A stretch of 64,000 nt of DNA. Origin: Blastococcus saxobsidens (lineage in GTDB: Bacteria; Actinomycetota; Actinomycetes; Mycobacteriales; Geodermatophilaceae). The position numbers were made by a program, and so were the translations under genes. Numbering within the stretch: position 1 is the first letter of the stretch; every line of letters begins with the position of its first letter. Of this stretch, positions 23,596-33,021 are shown piece after piece. The DNA lies in NCBI RefSeq assembly GCF_010682065.1, contig NZ_JAAGWG010000010.1, positions 62,001 through 126,000 of the forward strand. The letters are read 5' to 3'. The notes beneath the pieces were generated by a model. That model worked only from the letters and a program-made list of their open reading frames with translations. It was not told the DNA's origin and searched no databases.

Positions 23596-25956
23596 TCAGA
23601 TGCGGGAGCGGCGCCGCGGCGCGCAGCCGGGTGGCTGGCGCACCGGCTCCACCTGCGGCGCGGGTGGGATCACGAGGACCATGTCGGCGTGGTCCACGAC
23701 CACCTGCCGGCCGTGGTGGCGGATCTCCAGCGGGTCGCCGTCCACCAGCCGGTAGGTCGCCTGCCCCGGCTCCACGGTGACCGTGAGCTTGCGTCCCCGG
23801 TACACGACCCGGAACCGCAGCCGGGTGATCCGGCTGGGCAGCCGAGGGGCGAACGTCAGCTCCCCGCCGTGGTCGCGCAGGCCCCCGAAACCGGCGACCG
23901 CGACGGTCCACCCGCCGGCCAGCGAGGCGATGTGCAGCCCGTGGCCGGAGTTGGAGTGCAGGTTCTGCAGGTCGGTGAGCGCCGCCTCGGCCCAGTACTG
24001 GTGCGCCAGCTCGAGGTGCCCGGTCTCCGCGGCGACGACCGCCTGCTGGCTGGCCGACAGCGACGAGTCCCGGGTCGTACGCGCCTCGTAGTAGGCGAAG
24101 TCGGCGATCTTCTCCTCGAGGGTGAAGGCGTCACCGCGCAGGTGCAGGGCCATCACCAGGTCGGCCTGCTTGACCACCTGCTTGCGGTAGAGCTCGAAGT
24201 AGGGGTAGTTCAGCAGCAGCGGGTAGTGACTCTGCGGCGTGTTCTGGAAGTCCCACTCCTCGTGGTGGGTGAACCCGTCGGACTGCATGTGCACGCCCCG
24301 CTGGGTGTCGTACGGCACCGCCATCAGCGACGCGGCCCGCAGCCACTCCTCGACCTCCCCGCCGGTCACCTCCAGGCGGCCGGCCACCTCCGGTTGCCGG
24401 TCCACCGCCGCGGCCGCCTCGCGCAGGTTCCGCTGCGCCATCAGGTTCGTGTAGACGTTGTTGTCCACGACGGCGGTGTACTCGTCCGGGCCGGTGACGC
24501 CGTCGATGCGGAAGCCGTGCTCGGCGTCGAAGTGCCCGAGCGAGGCCCACAGCCGGGCGGTCTCCACCAGCAGCTCGGCGCCGAAGTCGCGGTCGAAGTC
24601 GTCGTCGAGGGTGGCGTGCACGTACCGCGCGACGGCGTCGGCGATGTCGGCGTTGATGTGGAAGGCCGCCGTCCCCGCCGGCCAGTAGCCGGAGGTCTCC
24701 TCGCCCCGGATCGTGCGCCACGGGAACGCCGCCCCCCGCAGGCCCAGCTCCTGGGCGCGCTCCCGGGCCAGCGGCAGCGTGGAGTGCCGCCAGCGCAGCG
24801 CGTCCCGCGCCGCCGACGGCGCCGTGTAGGTGAGCACCGGCAGCACGTAGGTCTCGGTGTCCCAGAAGGTGTGCCCGTCGTACCCCGGCCCGGTGAGCCC
24901 CTTGGCCGGAATGGCCTGGCGCTCGCCGCGCAGGCCCGCCTGCAGGACGTGGAACATCCCGACGCGGACGGCCTGCTGCAGCTCGTCGTCGCCCTCGATC
25001 TCGACGTCGGCGTCGTCCCAGTGCTGGGCCAGCAACTCCCGCTGCTCCTGGAGCAGCCGGTCGAATCCGGCCAGCTTCGCCGTGGCCAGCGCCGCCTCCA
25101 CCTGGTCGCGCAGCGCCGCGCCGGACCGCCGGGAGGACCAGCCGTAGGCCAGGAACTTGACCAGCTTCAGCGATCCGCGCGGCGGGATCCGGGCGGCGAG
25201 CGAGTAGCGCGCCAGGTCGCCGACGGCCTCGACGTCCTCGGTGCAGCTGTCCGGGATCTCGATGACGTGGTCCATGCCGGCGGCCAACCGCAGCCGGCTG
25301 CGCTTGGTGCGGTGCACGAGCACCGCCCGCCGGCCCCGGGCGGCGGCCAGCTCGCACTGCAGCGGGGAGGCCAGCGCCGCGGCGGCCCGGGGGTCGTCGG
25401 AGTCGGCGGCCGCGCCGTCCTCGTTGGCCAGCAGGTCCGACTGCAGCGCGACGTAGAGGTCACCGAGGTCGTCGGTGACCTCCACCTGGTACTCGATGGC
25501 GGCGATGGACCGCCGGGCGAGCGACACCAGCCGCGTGCTGGTGACCCGCACGCAGCGCCCGCCGGGCGAACGCCACTCGGTCGACCGGCGCAGCACCCCG
25601 GCGCGCAGGTCCAGCGTGCGCCGGTGGTCGATGATCTCGCCGTAGTCCAGGTCCAGCGGCGAGTCCTTGACCAGCAGCCGGATGAGCTTGCCGTCGGTCA
25701 CGTTGACGACGGTCTGCCCCATCTCGGGGAAGCCGTAGCCGGCCTCGGCGTAGGGCAGCGGCCGCTCCTCGAAGAAGCCGTTGAGGTAGGTGCCCGGCAC
25801 GACGACCGGCTCCCCCTCCTCGAACGAGCCGCGCATCCCGATGTGCCCGTTGGCCAGGGCGAACACCGACTCGTGGACGGCGAGCGAGGCGTGGTCCAGC
25901 CCGACCTCGGTCAGCGACCACGGCTCGATCGGGAAGACCGCGCGCCCTTCGGTCAC
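23596..25956 (-). CDS. Glycoside hydrolase family 65 phosphorylase (trehalose/kojibiose/maltose type)
   Basis: A 786-residue GH65 enzyme. Such enzymes split an alpha-glucoside with phosphate to beta-glucose-1-phosphate, or hydrolyse it. Layout: N-terminal beta-sandwich (about 1-270), linker, (alpha/alpha)6 barrel (about 330-690) and a C-terminal beta domain. The general acid is E492 in VTGPDEYTAVVDNNVYTN. GYDGHTFWDTETYVLP and FHINADIADAV are further family blocks. The phosphate-binding HHEEWDFQNTP region is followed by a downstream Ser/Gly stretch (LHSNSGHGLHIASLAGG). Sugar specificity cannot be read. GTG 25956 overlaps the HAD gene stop as GTGA, so the HAD enzyme would convert its beta-glucose-1-phosphate product. 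Confidence 0.9.
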   Translation of the reverse strand: MTEGRAVFPIEPWSLTEVGLDHASLAVHESVFALANGHIGMRGSFEEGEPVVVPGTYLNGFFEERPLPYAEAGYGFPEMGQTVVNVTDGKLIRLLVKDSPLDLDYGEIIDHRRTLDLRAGVLRRSTEWRSPGGRCVRVTSTRLVSLARRSIAAIEYQVEVTDDLGDLYVALQSDLLANEDGAAADSDDPRAAAALASPLQCELAAARGRRAVLVHRTKRSRLRLAAGMDHVIEIPDSCTEDVEAVGDLARYSLAARIPPRGSLKLVKFLAYGWSSRRSGAALRDQVEAALATAKLAGFDRLLQEQRELLAQHWDDADVEIEGDDELQQAVRVGMFHVLQAGLRGERQAIPAKGLTGPGYDGHTFWDTETYVLPVLTYTAPSAARDALRWRHSTLPLARERAQELGLRGAAFPWRTIRGEETSGYWPAGTAAFHINADIADAVARYVHATLDDDFDRDFGAELLVETARLWASLGHFDAEHGFRIDGVTGPDEYTAVVDNNVYTNLMAQRNLREAAAAVDRQPEVAGRLEVTGGEVEEWLRAASLMAVPYDTQRGVHMQSDGFTHHEEWDFQNTPQSHYPLLLNYPYFELYRKQVVKQADLVMALHLRGDAFTLEEKIADFAYYEARTTRDSSLSASQQAVVAAETGHLELAHQYWAEAALTDLQNLHSNSGHGLHIASLAGGWTVAVAGFGGLRDHGGELTFAPRLPSRITRLRFRVVYRGRKLTVTVEPGQATYRLVDGDPLEIRHHGRQVVVDHADMVLVIPPAPQVEPVRQPPGCAPRRRSRI

Positions 25957-26696
25957 CGCTCCCCCAGCAGCTGCTCCAGGTCGGTCACGACGACGTCGGC
26001 GCCGGACTCGCGCAGCCCGTCGGCCTGGCCCACCCGGTCGACACCGACCACGAAGGCGAACCCGCCCGCGCGCCCGGCGGCGACGCCGGAGAGCGCGTCC
26101 TCGAACACCACGGCCTCCCCCGGCTCCACGCCCAGGGCGCGCGCTCCGGCGAGGAACGTGTCCGGCGCCGGCTTCCCCCGCAGCCCGTCGCGCTTGGCGA
26201 CCACGCCGTCGACGCGGGTGTCGATCAGGTCGGCGAAGCCACCGGAGGCCACCACCTGCTCACCGTTGGCCGACGCGGTCACCACCGCGGTGGCCAGCCC
26301 CGCCTCCTTGACCGCGCGCAGATAGCGCACCGAACCCTCGTAGACCTCGACGCCGTGCTCCTCGAGCTCGCGCAGCACCAGTTCGTTCTTGCGGGTGGCC
26401 ACGCCCGCCACGGTGGCCGCGTCCGGACCGTCCCCGTCGGCGCCCTCGGGCAGCGTGATGCCGCGAGAGGCCAGGAAGTCGCGGACGCCGTCGGCGCGCG
26501 GCTTCCCGTCGACGTGGCGGTTGTAGTCCTCCTGCGTGAACTCCTGCGCGTCCGGGTCCCGGCCGCGGAGGAACTCGTCGAAGGTCCGCTTCCACGCCGC
26601 CATGTGCACGGTCGCGGTCCGCGTGAGGACGCCGTCGAGGTCGAACAGGCAGGCGCGGACGCCGTCGGGCAGGCCGAGCTCTCGCGGGGTGGGCAC
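25953..26696 (-). CDS. HAD hydrolase, probable beta-phosphoglucomutase
   Basis: A 247-residue HAD-superfamily protein: CLFDLDGVLTRTATVH carries the nucleophile Asp and the acid/base Asp, VVTASANGEQVV the Ser/Thr motif, GKPAPDTFLAGARALG the Lys, and AVVFEDALSGVAAGRAGGFAFVVGVDR the acidic motif. GRAGG and the cap domain (QEFTQEDYNRHVDGKPRADG) match beta-phosphoglucomutases. The coupled GH65 gene supports conversion of beta-glucose-1-phosphate to glucose-6-phosphate. GTG 26696 lies six bases after TAGCGT, indicating a leaderless mRNA for the two-gene operon. Confidence 0.88.
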   Translation of the reverse strand: MPTPRELGLPDGVRACLFDLDGVLTRTATVHMAAWKRTFDEFLRGRDPDAQEFTQEDYNRHVDGKPRADGVRDFLASRGITLPEGADGDGPDAATVAGVATRKNELVLRELEEHGVEVYEGSVRYLRAVKEAGLATAVVTASANGEQVVASGGFADLIDTRVDGVVAKRDGLRGKPAPDTFLAGARALGVEPGEAVVFEDALSGVAAGRAGGFAFVVGVDRVGQADGLRESGADVVVTDLEQLLGER

Positions 26697-26702
26697 GTCC
26701 CG

Positions 26703-26708
26703 ACGCTA
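26703..26708 (-). promoter_or_regulatory. -10 element of a probable leaderless promoter
   Basis: On the minus strand TAGCGT lies six bases before the GTG at 26696. Confidence 0.45.
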
Positions 26709-26750
26709 CCGGCGTCCGGTGACGGGCACGTGCTGGAGCTGCGGCGATCC

Positions 26751-26797
26751 GATGTCCTGGCCGATGTCCTGGCCGATGCGTGGCCGATGCGCCGGCC
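26751..26797 (+). repeat. Short tandem repeat, about 12-bp unit
   Basis: GATGTCCTGGCC occurs twice head to tail, followed by the diverged units GATGCGTGGCC and GATGCGCCGGCC. It lies between the HAD and PEBP genes. Confidence 0.75.
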
Positions 26798-26902
26798 GGC
26801 GACGGCCGACGGGCGGACGGGCCGGGCCCTGCCTAGGGTCGCGACGGGACGGCGAACCGCATCCGACCAGCCGCCCCGCCAGCGATCGAGGGAGAGACCA
26901 CC

Positions 26903-27448
26903 ATGGCCGACCGGCCCACCCCGCCGAACCCGTACGACTTCCTGCCCCGGGTGCCGGGTTTCCAGGTCACCAGCAGCGACGTCGCCGGGGGGCAGGCGCT
27001 GCCCGTGCCGCACGTCAGCGGCGTGATGGGCGCCGGCGGCGAGGACCGCTCCCCGCAGCTGTCCTGGTCGGGCTTCCCCGAGGGCACGAAGAGCTTCGCC
27101 GTCACCGTGTACGACCCCGACGCGCCCACGGCCAGTGGCTTCTGGCACTGGGCGGTCGCCAACCTCCCCGCGGACACCACCGAACTGCCGTCGGGCGCCG
27201 GCGACAAGGACGCCCCGCAGCTCCCCGGGGGCGCGCTCCAGCTGCGCAACGACGGCGGCTTCGCCGGTTACGTGGGCGCCGCTCCCCCGGCCGGGCACGG
27301 CCCGCACCGGTACTTCGTGGTCGTGCACGCCGTGGACACCGAGCGGCTGGACGTCGACGCCGACACCACGCCCGCCGTCCTCGGCTTCAACCTGTTCTTC
27401 CACACCCTGGCGCGGGCGACGCTGGTCGCCACCTACGAGCAGGAGTGA
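26903..27448 (+). CDS. YbhB/YbcL family Raf kinase inhibitor-like protein (PEBP)
   Basis: A 181-residue phosphatidylethanolamine-binding-protein fold. Blocks: [64 protein letters not shown] (the DPDAP and GxxHW anion-binding site) and [15 protein letters not shown]. These proteins are widespread in bacteria, but their role is unclear. The protein has no signal peptide. ATG 26903 is preceded by a GGGAGAGACC ribosome site. It converges on the GNAT gene at 27467, with only 18 bases between them. Confidence 0.9.
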   Translation: MADRPTPPNPYDFLPRVPGFQVTSSDVAGGQALPVPHVSGVMGAGGEDRSPQLSWSGFPEGTKSFAVTVYDPDAPTASGFWHWAVANLPADTTELPSGAGDKDAPQLPGGALQLRNDGGFAGYVGAAPPAGHGPHRYFVVVHAVDTERLDVDADTTPAVLGFNLFFHTLARATLVATYEQE

Positions 27449-27466
27449 GGTGCGGCGCCGGGGGCC

Positions 27467-28291
27467 TCAGACCTCCGGCGCCGGCAGCTCCGCGACCCCG
27501 GTGGTCGCGATCCGGGCGAAGCCGATGCGCTCGTACACCCGGGCGACGTCGTCGTCCCCGGCGGCGAGGAACACCAGGTCGGCGGTCTCCTGGGCGTGGG
27601 CGACGAGCGCCGACACCAGCCCGGCGCCCAGTCCGCGGCCGCGCAGCCGGGGCAGGGTCGCCACCCCCACGATCTCGCTGACCTGCGAGTCGTCGTCGAT
27701 GTCGATCGGCTGGTGGGACCCGACGGCCACCGGCTCGCCGTCCTCCATCGCCACCATCATCACGGTGCGGCCGTCGGCGATCCGCTCGCGCAGCACGGCG
27801 GTGCGCGCAGCGGCCTCGGCCGCCGTGTCCACGGGCGCCTCCCCCACGTCGGCGGCCCCGCCCGGGTGGGCGAAGGCGATGGCCGCGACCCGCTGGTAGT
27901 CGGCCAGGGCCGGGTCGTCGGCGCCGACCAGGAACAGCCGCACACCGCTCGGCAGCACGAGGTCGACGGGGTCGTCGGCCACCAGCAGGGGCAGGTCCTC
28001 CACCGGCATGCCGGCCGCGCGGGCGGCGGCCGCCACCTCCGGGGAGCACTCGGGGATCCACTCCAGCGCCGCGGGCAGGCCCGCCGCCTGCTGCAGGGCG
28101 ATCGCTGCCCGCACGTCGGCGACGGTCACCGGGGCACCGTCGCCGTCGCGGCGCGGGCGTGCCGGATAGGGCCAGGCCGGATCGGCGAGGGGCACGTCGA
28201 GCGCGCCGGCGCGCTCGACGCGGGCGTCCGGCAGCGGGGCGACGGCGAAGTAGCGCTCGATGCACTCGAGCAGTCCCGGGCGGGAAGGCAC
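27467..28291 (-). CDS. GNAT family N-acetyltransferase, two-part protein
   Basis: A 274-residue protein with a standard GNAT domain in the C-terminal half: [41 protein letters not shown] has the acetyl-CoA loop RGRGLGAG, and [20 protein letters not shown] closes the fold. The N-terminal half (about 1-125) is related to N-terminal GNAT-like domains of the tandem class ([21 protein letters not shown]) and lacks the CoA loop. The acceptor is unknown. GTG 28291 follows TAGGGT by six bases. It is divergent from coaA, with a strong hairpin-forming sequence between them. Confidence 0.82.
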   Translation of the reverse strand: MPSRPGLLECIERYFAVAPLPDARVERAGALDVPLADPAWPYPARPRRDGDGAPVTVADVRAAIALQQAAGLPAALEWIPECSPEVAAAARAAGMPVEDLPLLVADDPVDLVLPSGVRLFLVGADDPALADYQRVAAIAFAHPGGAADVGEAPVDTAAEAAARTAVLRERIADGRTVMMVAMEDGEPVAVGSHQPIDIDDDSQVSEIVGVATLPRLRGRGLGAGLVSALVAHAQETADLVFLAAGDDDVARVYERIGFARIATTGVAELPAPEV

Positions 28292-28297
28292 GGCACG

Positions 28298-28303
28298 ACC
28301 CTA
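28298..28303 (-). promoter_or_regulatory. -10 element of a probable leaderless promoter
   Basis: On the minus strand TAGGGT lies six bases before the GTG at 28291. Confidence 0.45.
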
Positions 28304-28313
28304 GACGTGCTGC

Positions 28314-28348
28314 GCCGTCCCGGGGCCCGCGCACCGCCCCGGGACGGC
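28314..28348. repeat. Inverted repeat, 12-bp arms, in a divergent promoter region
   Basis: GCCGTCCCGGGG and its exact complement flank an 11-base loop, between the divergent GNAT and coaA genes. It resembles a terminator but follows no gene end, so an operator or leader hairpin is possible. Confidence 0.8.
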
Positions 28349-28404
28349 CGGCCACACCCTCGCGGGTGACCCGCACGCACGTCCGCGGCGGGCGGGACGG
28401 CACG

Positions 28405-29367
28405 ATGGTCGCCGTGACGGCTGGGACGCGTGGCTCCATCTCGCCCTACGCGGTGTTCGACCGGGATTCCTGGCGGGCACTGGCGGCGGGTTCCCAGCTG
28501 CCCCTGGACGAGGCCGATCTCGCGGACCTGGCGTCCCTGGGCGACCGGATCGACCTCGACGAGGTCGCCACCGTCTACCTGCCCCTCGCCCGGCTGCTGG
28601 ACCTGCACGTCACCGCCAGCCGCCGGCTGTGGGCCGCGCAGAGCGAGTTCCTCGGCGACTCCACGGCCAAGGTGCCCTTCGTCGTCGCCGTCGCCGGCAG
28701 CGTCGCCGTCGGCAAGAGCACGACCTCGCGGCTGCTGCAGACCCTGCTCGCCGCCGGCCCCGGCTCGCCCCGCGTCGACCTGGTCACCACCGACGGGTTC
28801 CTGCTGCCCAACGCCGTGCTGGAGGAGCGGGGGCTGCTCGGGCGCAAGGGCTTCCCGGAGAGCTACGACCGGCGGGCGCTGCTGCGGTTCCTCGCCGACG
28901 TGAAGTCCGGCCGCGAGGAGGTCTTCGCGCCGGTCTACGACCACCAGTCCTACGACATCGTCCCCGGCGGGGTGCAGGCCGTGGACCGGCCCGACATCCT
29001 GGTCGTCGAGGGCCTCAACGTGCTGCAGGCCGGCCGCCGCCAGGACGGGTCGGCGCCGGAGGTTTTCCTCTCGGACTTCTTCGACTTCTCCGTCTACGTC
29101 GACGCCTCCGAGGCCGACATCCAGCGCTGGTACGTGGAGCGCTTCCTGGCGCTGCGCCGGACGGCGTTCCAGGACAGCGACGCCTACTTCCACCGCTTCG
29201 CCGGCCTGACCGACGACCAGGCGCGGGAGACCGCGCTGGACATCTGGTCGGCGGTGAACGGCCCGAACCTGCGGGACAACATCGCCCCCACGCGCTCGCG
29301 TGCCCGGCTGGTGCTGCAGAAGGCGACCGACCACTCGGTGCGCCGGGTGCTGCTGCGCAAGCTCTGA
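28405..29367 (+). CDS. coaA: Pantothenate kinase, type I
   Basis: A 320-residue kinase for the first step of coenzyme A synthesis (pantothenate to 4'-phosphopantothenate). The P-loop is [17 protein letters not shown] at about residue 95. [50 protein letters not shown], and [12 protein letters not shown] are the family blocks. Near the C-terminus, [40 protein letters not shown] matches closely. ATG 28405 gives the usual N-terminus; GTG 28414 is three codons in. Confidence 0.95.
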   Translation: MVAVTAGTRGSISPYAVFDRDSWRALAAGSQLPLDEADLADLASLGDRIDLDEVATVYLPLARLLDLHVTASRRLWAAQSEFLGDSTAKVPFVVAVAGSVAVGKSTTSRLLQTLLAAGPGSPRVDLVTTDGFLLPNAVLEERGLLGRKGFPESYDRRALLRFLADVKSGREEVFAPVYDHQSYDIVPGGVQAVDRPDILVVEGLNVLQAGRRQDGSAPEVFLSDFFDFSVYVDASEADIQRWYVERFLALRRTAFQDSDAYFHRFAGLTDDQARETALDIWSAVNGPNLRDNIAPTRSRARLVLQKATDHSVRRVLLRKL

Positions 29368-29373
29368 GCGGGC

Positions 29374-29420
29374 GCGACACGCCGTCCCCACCGGCCGACC
29401 CACGCGGCGGCGCGTGTCGC
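29374..29420 (+). terminator. Possible terminator after coaA
   Basis: GCGACACGC and its complement lie 29 bases apart just after the coaA stop. The large loop makes this a weak call. Confidence 0.3.
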
Positions 29421-29447
29421 CATGGCAGGAAGTGACGACCCCTTCGG

Positions 29448-29469
29448 GTGATCAGGTGACCTGGATCAC
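29448..29469. promoter_or_regulatory. Candidate operator upstream of the DUF5999 gene
   Basis: GTGATC, ten bases containing the near-palindrome AGGTGACCT, then GATCAC form a nested inverted repeat of 22 bp, about 105 bases before the ATG at 29574. Confidence 0.4.
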
Positions 29470-29573
29470 GTGACCTCGACCCCCCGACGTGCCGACACTA
29501 GGGATGTCGCGTAAGCGGCCATGTACTGCCAGTGATTGGCCGGCTTCCTCCCGGCCGAACGGATGTGATCGCC

Positions 29574-29777
29574 ATGTGTGCCCACCGCACCCCCTGTCCA
29601 GAGCCGACCAGCGAGGCGCGCGACCTCGCCGCCGTGGTCCGCAGCCACCCCGAGCAGGGCTGGCGGCTGCTGTGCAACGGCGTCGTCCTCTTCGACGACG
29701 ACGGCGAGCTGCTGCCCGACGGCAGCGCCGTCGTTGACCACCACGTGTGGCTGGCCCCGGAGCTCGCCAGCGCCTGA
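29574..29777 (+). CDS. DUF5999 family small protein
   Basis: A 67-residue protein matching the DUF5999 pattern as I remember it from Streptomyces: MCAHRTPCP at the N-terminus, then AAVVRSHPEQGWRLLCNGVV and LFDDDGELLPDGSAV. The two N-terminal cysteines and the Cys in LLCNG are conserved, suggesting metal binding or redox activity, but no function is established. ATG 29574 is the start giving the conserved MC. A possible operator lies about 105 bases upstream. A terminator hairpin follows at 29789-29815. Confidence 0.85.
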   Translation: MCAHRTPCPEPTSEARDLAAVVRSHPEQGWRLLCNGVVLFDDDGELLPDGSAVVDHHVWLAPELASA

Positions 29778-29788
29778 GCACGACCGTT

Positions 29789-29815
29789 CCCCCGCCCGTC
29801 CGTCGCGGGCGGGGG
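29789..29815. terminator. Bidirectional hairpin terminator
   Basis: CCCCCGCCCG and its exact complement with a seven-base loop, between the convergent DUF5999 and gcvP genes. Confidence 0.8.
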
Positions 29816-29831
29816 ACGCCGGACCGCTGAG

Positions 29832-32800
29832 CTAGACCCCGGCGCCCACGACGTCGGCCGCGGTGCCCAGGTCGTCCGGCGCGCCCTCGGCCCGGTCCGG
29901 CACGGCCCCCGGCCCCTCCTGCGGGTCGGCGAACGCCTCCGGCGGCGGGCACGAGCAGACCAGGTTGCGGTCGCCGTAGGCCTGGTCGATCCGCCGCACG
30001 GGGCTCAGGTAGCCCCGGCCGCGCAGCGCCGGCAGCGGATGGACCGCCTCGCTGCGCGGATAGGGCCGGTCCCACTCCCCCGCCACCATCGCCAGCGTGT
30101 GCGGCGCGTTCCGCAGCGGGTTGTCCGTCCGGTCGAACTCCCCCGTCGCCACCTTCTCGATCTCGCCGCGGATGTGCACCATCGCGTCGACGAACCGGTC
30201 GAGCTCGGCCAGGTCCTCGCTCTCGGTGGGCTCCACCATCAGCGTCCCGGCGACCGGGAAGCTCATCGTCGGGGCGTGGAGCCCGAAGTCGATCAGCCGC
30301 TTGGCGATGTCGTCGTTGGTGATGCCGGTGGCCTTGGTGAGCGGCCGGATGTCGAGGATGCACTCGTGGGCCACGAGCCCGTCGGCGCCGGTGTAGAGCA
30401 CCGGGTAGTGCTCCCGCAGGCGGGTGGCGAGGTAGTTGGCACCCAGGATGGCGTGCTGGGTGGCCCGGGTCAGCCCGTCGGGACCCATGAGGCGCAGGTA
30501 GGCCCAGGAGATCGGCAGGATGTCCGCCGAGCCCCACGGCGCCGCCGACACCGGTCCGGGGCCGGTCTCGGGCCCGGCGGGCACCACCGGGTGGTTGGGC
30601 AGGAACGGCACCAGGTGCTCCCGGACGCCGATCGGGCCGACGCCCGGTCCACCGCCCCCGTGCGGGATGCAGAACGTCTTGTGCAGGTTCAGGTGGCTGA
30701 CGTCGGAGCCGAAGCGGCCGGGCCGGGCCAGGCCCACCATCGCGTTGAGGTTGGCGCCGTCGACGTACACCTGACCGCCGGCGTCGTGCACCGCGCCGCA
30801 GATCTCCTGGATGTCGGTCTCGAACACCCCGTGCGTCGACGGGTAGGTGATCATGAGCGCGGCCAGGCGCTCGGCGTGCTGGAAGACCTTCGCGTGCAGC
30901 TCGGCGAGGTCGACGTTGCCCGCCTGGTCGCAGGCGACCACGACCACCCGCATGCCGGCCATGACGGCGCTGGCGGCGTTCGTGCCGTGCGCCGAGCTCG
31001 GGATCAGGCAGACGTCGCGCTGGTCGTCCCCGCGGGACCGGTGGTACCCGCGGATGGCCAGCAGGCCGGCGAACTCGCCCTGGGACCCGGCGTTGGGCTG
31101 CACGCTGACCGCCGCGTAGCCGGTGATCTCGGCGAGCGCGGCGCACAGCTCGTCGATCAGCTGCGCGTAGCCACGGGCCTGGTCCGCCGGGACGAACGGG
31201 TGGAGGTTCGCGAACTCCGGCCAGGTGATGGCGGCCATCTCGGTCGCGGCGTTGAGCTTCATGGTGCACGAGCCCAGCGGGATCATCGTGCGGTCCAGCG
31301 CCAGGTCCTTGTCCGACAGGGCGCGGAGGTAGCGCATCATCGCCGTCTCCGAGCGGTGCGCGGAGAAGACCGGGTGGGTGAGGAAGGGCGTGCGCCGCCG
31401 CAGGTCCGCGGGCAGGGCGTCCGCGCCGTCGTCGTCGAGCCCCGCCTCGTCCGCGGTCACCCCGAAGGACTCCGCGACCGATCGCAGGACGGCCGGCGTC
31501 GTCGTCTCGTCGCAGGCGACTGCCACCGTGTCGGCGTCCACCGGTCGCAGGTTGATCCGGCGGGCGGCAGCGGCGTCGACGACGTCGGCGGCACGGCCGG
31601 GCACCCGGACCTGGATCGTGTCGAAGTAGGAGTCGTGCACCAGCCGCAGCCCACCGGCGGTCAGCCATCCGGCCAGGGTGGTGGCGCTGCGGTGCACCCG
31701 CGCCGCGATCGCCGCCAGCCCCTCGGGACCGTGGTAGACCGCGTAGGCACCGGCCATGACCGCCAGCAGGACCTGGGCGGTGCAGATGTTGCTGGTGGCC
31801 TTCTCCCGGCGGATGTGCTGCTCGCGCGTCTGCAGCGCCAGCCGGTAGGCGACGTCGCCGTCGGCGTCCACCGAGACGCCCACCAGCCGGCCGGGCAGCT
31901 GCCGGGCCAGCCCCTCGCGGACCGACAGGTAGCCGGCGTGCGGGCCGCCGAAGCCCATGGGGACGCCGAAGCGCTGCGTGGTGCCGCAGGCGACGTCGGC
32001 CCCCCACTCCCCCGGCGCCTCGAGCAGCGTCAGGGCCAGCAGGTCCGCGGCCACGACGACGGACGCGCCGGCCTCGTGCGCGGCGGCGGCCAGCGCCCCG
32101 TGGTCCCGCACGGCGCCGCTGGCACCCGGGTAGGACAGCAGCACCCCGAAGGCGCCCGCCTCGGGCAGGTCGGCCGGCCAGCCCCGCGAGAGGTCGGTGA
32201 CGTGCAGCCGGATGCCCAGGGGCTCCGCGCGGGTCCGCAGCACGCCGAGGGTCTGCGGCAGGGTGTCGGCGTCGACGACGAAGACCGCGTCCGGGGCCGC
32301 CCTCCCGGCGCGCCGGACCAGGGTCATCGCCTCCGCCGCGGCGGTCGCCTCGTCGAGCATCGACGCGCCGGCGACAGGCAGGCCGGTCAGGTCCGCGACC
32401 ATGGTCTGGAAGTTGATCAGGGCCTCGAGCCGGCCCTGGCTGATCTCGGGCTGGTAGGGCGTGTAGGCGGTGTACCAGGCCGGGTTCTCCAGGACGCCGC
32501 GCTGGATCACCGGCGGGGTGGTGGTGCCGGAGTAGCCCAGGCCGATCATCGAGGTGAAGACCTGGTTGGCCGACGCGCGCTCGCGCAGCAGGGCCAGCAC
32601 CGCGGCCTCGTCCTCGGCGGGCGGCAGGGCCAGCGGCCGGCGGTCCCGGACGGCCTCCGGGACGCAGGCGTCGACCAGCGACTCCAGCGACGGATGACCG
32701 ACGACGGCCAGCATCCGGGCCGTCTCGTCGGGGCGGGGCCCGATGTGCCGGCCGGCGAAGGATCCGGCGGTGTCCAGCGACATCAGGGAGGGCAACGGGC

Positions 32801-32861
32801 CGGCGAGCGGCGGAGGGGTCTCCCCCACCAGCTCACCTACGGCCCCGGGAGGGTCCACCAT
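29832..32861 (-). CDS. gcvP: Glycine dehydrogenase (decarboxylating), P protein
   Basis: A 1009-residue P protein of the glycine cleavage system. It decarboxylates glycine and transfers the aminomethyl group to the lipoyl arm of GcvH (encoded at 35988). [18 protein letters not shown] opens the N-terminal half. The PLP lysine is K728 in [38 protein letters not shown] and [13 protein letters not shown] are further family blocks. ATG 32861 is preferred because TAGCGT lies seven bases upstream (leaderless); ATG 32783 would drop 26 residues. A 14-bp palindrome sits just beyond the -10 box. gcvP is the downstream end of the garA/gcvH block, and no gcvT is present here. Confidence 0.95.
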   Translation of the reverse strand: MVDPPGAVGELVGETPPPLAGPLPSLMSLDTAGSFAGRHIGPRPDETARMLAVVGHPSLESLVDACVPEAVRDRRPLALPPAEDEAAVLALLRERASANQVFTSMIGLGYSGTTTPPVIQRGVLENPAWYTAYTPYQPEISQGRLEALINFQTMVADLTGLPVAGASMLDEATAAAEAMTLVRRAGRAAPDAVFVVDADTLPQTLGVLRTRAEPLGIRLHVTDLSRGWPADLPEAGAFGVLLSYPGASGAVRDHGALAAAAHEAGASVVVAADLLALTLLEAPGEWGADVACGTTQRFGVPMGFGGPHAGYLSVREGLARQLPGRLVGVSVDADGDVAYRLALQTREQHIRREKATSNICTAQVLLAVMAGAYAVYHGPEGLAAIAARVHRSATTLAGWLTAGGLRLVHDSYFDTIQVRVPGRAADVVDAAAARRINLRPVDADTVAVACDETTTPAVLRSVAESFGVTADEAGLDDDGADALPADLRRRTPFLTHPVFSAHRSETAMMRYLRALSDKDLALDRTMIPLGSCTMKLNAATEMAAITWPEFANLHPFVPADQARGYAQLIDELCAALAEITGYAAVSVQPNAGSQGEFAGLLAIRGYHRSRGDDQRDVCLIPSSAHGTNAASAVMAGMRVVVVACDQAGNVDLAELHAKVFQHAERLAALMITYPSTHGVFETDIQEICGAVHDAGGQVYVDGANLNAMVGLARPGRFGSDVSHLNLHKTFCIPHGGGGPGVGPIGVREHLVPFLPNHPVVPAGPETGPGPVSAAPWGSADILPISWAYLRLMGPDGLTRATQHAILGANYLATRLREHYPVLYTGADGLVAHECILDIRPLTKATGITNDDIAKRLIDFGLHAPTMSFPVAGTLMVEPTESEDLAELDRFVDAMVHIRGEIEKVATGEFDRTDNPLRNAPHTLAMVAGEWDRPYPRSEAVHPLPALRGRGYLSPVRRIDQAYGDRNLVCSCPPPEAFADPQEGPGAVPDRAEGAPDDLGTAADVVGAGV

Positions 32862-32868
32862 TCGACCG

Positions 32869-32874
32869 ACGCTA
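32869..32874 (-). promoter_or_regulatory. -10 element of the gcvP promoter
   Basis: On the minus strand TAGCGT lies seven bases before the ATG at 32861. I see no recognisable -35, which would fit an activated promoter. Confidence 0.45.
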
Positions 32875-32877
32875 CCA

Positions 32878-32891
32878 GCGACATTTGTCGC
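32878..32891. promoter_or_regulatory. Palindromic candidate operator of gcvP
   Basis: GCGACATTTGTCGC has perfect 6-bp arms. It lies three bases upstream of the -10 hexamer, i.e. in the spacer, where MerR-family activators bind. The neighbouring upstream gene encodes such a regulator. Confidence 0.5.
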
Positions 32892-32958
32892 ATACGGGCG
32901 CGGCGGTCAGCTCGATCCCGGGGCGTCTCGGGCGGGGCAGGGCCCGGGCACGCGGACG

Positions 32959-32985
32959 GTCCCGACCCCGCAGGGGGGCCGGGAC
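32959..32985 (-). terminator. Hairpin terminator after the MerR gene
   Basis: GTCCCG and CGGGAC, extended by a CCCC/GGGG run, form a hairpin 37 bases after the MerR stop codon, separating it from gcvP. Confidence 0.55.
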
Positions 32986-33021
32986 GTGGGCGGGCCGCCG
33001 GGGGCCGGGAGGACGTCGAGG

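Noticed and set aside
32862-33021. Possible glycine riboswitch upstream of gcvP
   Set aside because: I looked for the conserved glycine aptamer core on the minus strand and saw none. The apparent leaderless start leaves no room for a leader.
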